Origin: Allium sativum | Lineage: Eukaryota; Streptophyta; Magnoliopsida; Asparagales; Amaryllidaceae | Length of the DNA: 64,000 bases | Assembly: GCA_030737875.1 (NCBI GenBank) | Contig: CM060911.1 | Span: 94,198,599-94,262,598 of the forward strand | Direction: 5' to 3' | Shown here: positions 63,623 through 64,000 of the stretch, piece after piece | Numbering within the stretch: the first letter of the stretch is position 1 | Layout: every line of letters begins with the position of its first letter | Notes under the pieces: generated by a model | Told to the model about the DNA's origin: nothing | The model's input: only the letters and a program-made list of their open reading frames with translations | The model's database searches: none | Position numbers and translations under genes: made by a program

Positions 63623-64000
63623 TGTAACGACCCGGAAAATCCGAACCAATTTAAAAATTTTATTTTAAATAATTTGGTGGAAAAATGTGGCAGAAATTAA
63701 AATTTTCATTTTTAAATAATATTAAAGCCAGTGAAAATAGTCAATTTTCAAACGATCTTTGTTTTCAACGAAACCACTTTTGTTGGAACCGGAATGTCGA
63801 ATTATTGCTAGGTTTCAATTTTTCGAATTAATATGTGAGCGTGGCGAAGGAAACTATGTTTTGTTCAATTCAGTTAAATTTAATCGACTGAAAAATAGCC
63901 ATTTTTCAAACAGTCTTAGAATTCGACGAAATTAGTTTTGTTAGGACCGTATCGTCATAACAAAGACAAATATATTTTTTCTGGATTTTTCTGAGTCCGT
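63623..64000 (+). repeat. 3' LTR of the Tekay-type element (start only)
   Basis: TGTAACGACCCGGAAAATCC, matching 53402 onward with several percent divergence and a small indel. It is cut by the window end. Confidence 0.9.

Larger units (their letters stand above)
53402..64000 (+). mobile_element. Tekay-type Gypsy retrotransposon, 3' LTR cut by the window
   Basis: A 5' LTR of 5867 bp is followed by a modified primer site, gag remnants, a long pol with C-terminal chromodomain-like sequence, a purine tract (aagtgtggaagat, 63610-63622) and the start of the 3' LTR at 63623. The left flank GCGGT should recur after the 3' LTR, outside the window. The first ~380 bp of the two LTRs differ by several percent, many as CpG-to-TpG type changes, so it is older than L2. 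Confidence 0.9.

Overview
The window is plant nuclear DNA, most likely from a eudicot. It is AT-rich, its genes have short spliced exons, and nearly everything else is LTR retrotransposons and a CACTA transposon nested in one another. I saw no rRNA, tRNA, CRISPR array or bacterial-style operon. The species cannot be told from the sequence alone.

Region 1-20.6 kb is a small tandem cluster of an NADPH-dependent alkenal/enone double-bond reductase (DBR, 2-alkenal reductase family) broken up by insertions. One copy is complete on the minus strand at 16540-19565: five exons, 346 aa, one GC-AG intron. Two more copies are pseudogene fragments: exon 1 with a premature stop at 1899-2132, and exon 2 with a lost splice donor at 14927-15102. 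The DBR upstream region and a neighbouring Myb/SANT-like gene fragment are duplicated as a unit (5.1-6.1 kb and 19.7-20.6 kb). Into this cluster came a short non-autonomous Copia-type element whose only ORF joins a Gag-like domain to degenerate hnRNP-type RRM sequence (2365-4537), an old Copia (8601-14250, TSD CTGTT) sitting inside another Copia, and pieces of further Copia elements.

Region 20.6-27.3 kb is a minus-strand Copia element split by a CACTA transposon (21614-26049, TSD GAC). The CACTA keeps an apparently intact seven-exon Transposase_24 (TNP1-like) gene, but its TNP2 transposase has lost the catalytic core. It also carries a ~200 bp inverted repeat.

Region 27.3-64 kb is a nest of related Ty3/Gypsy Tekay-like elements with extremely long LTRs. 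Element L1 (from 27294) has a ~6.4 kb 5' LTR and a ~1.2 kb non-coding interior. Its 5' LTR is interrupted by L2 (31775-47171, TSD GGTTG), which has two nearly identical ~7.2 kb LTRs around only 1042 bp of non-coding interior. The 3' LTR of L1 is interrupted at 53402 by a Tekay-type element with a 5.87 kb LTR and a recognisable gag-pol with chromodomain, which runs off the right edge. That pol carries five stops and a 90 bp intron-like insertion in RNase H. An inverted 2.2 kb block (50211-52390), flanked by ~0.73 kb direct repeats and with microhomology at both joints, records a later template-switch-like rearrangement.

In terms of function, the host gene is the DBR reductase. The coding Tekay-type element is the only one of the three Gypsy relatives with pol, so it or its relatives are the natural source of enzymes for L1 and L2. 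The CACTA would likewise need TNP2 supplied in trans.
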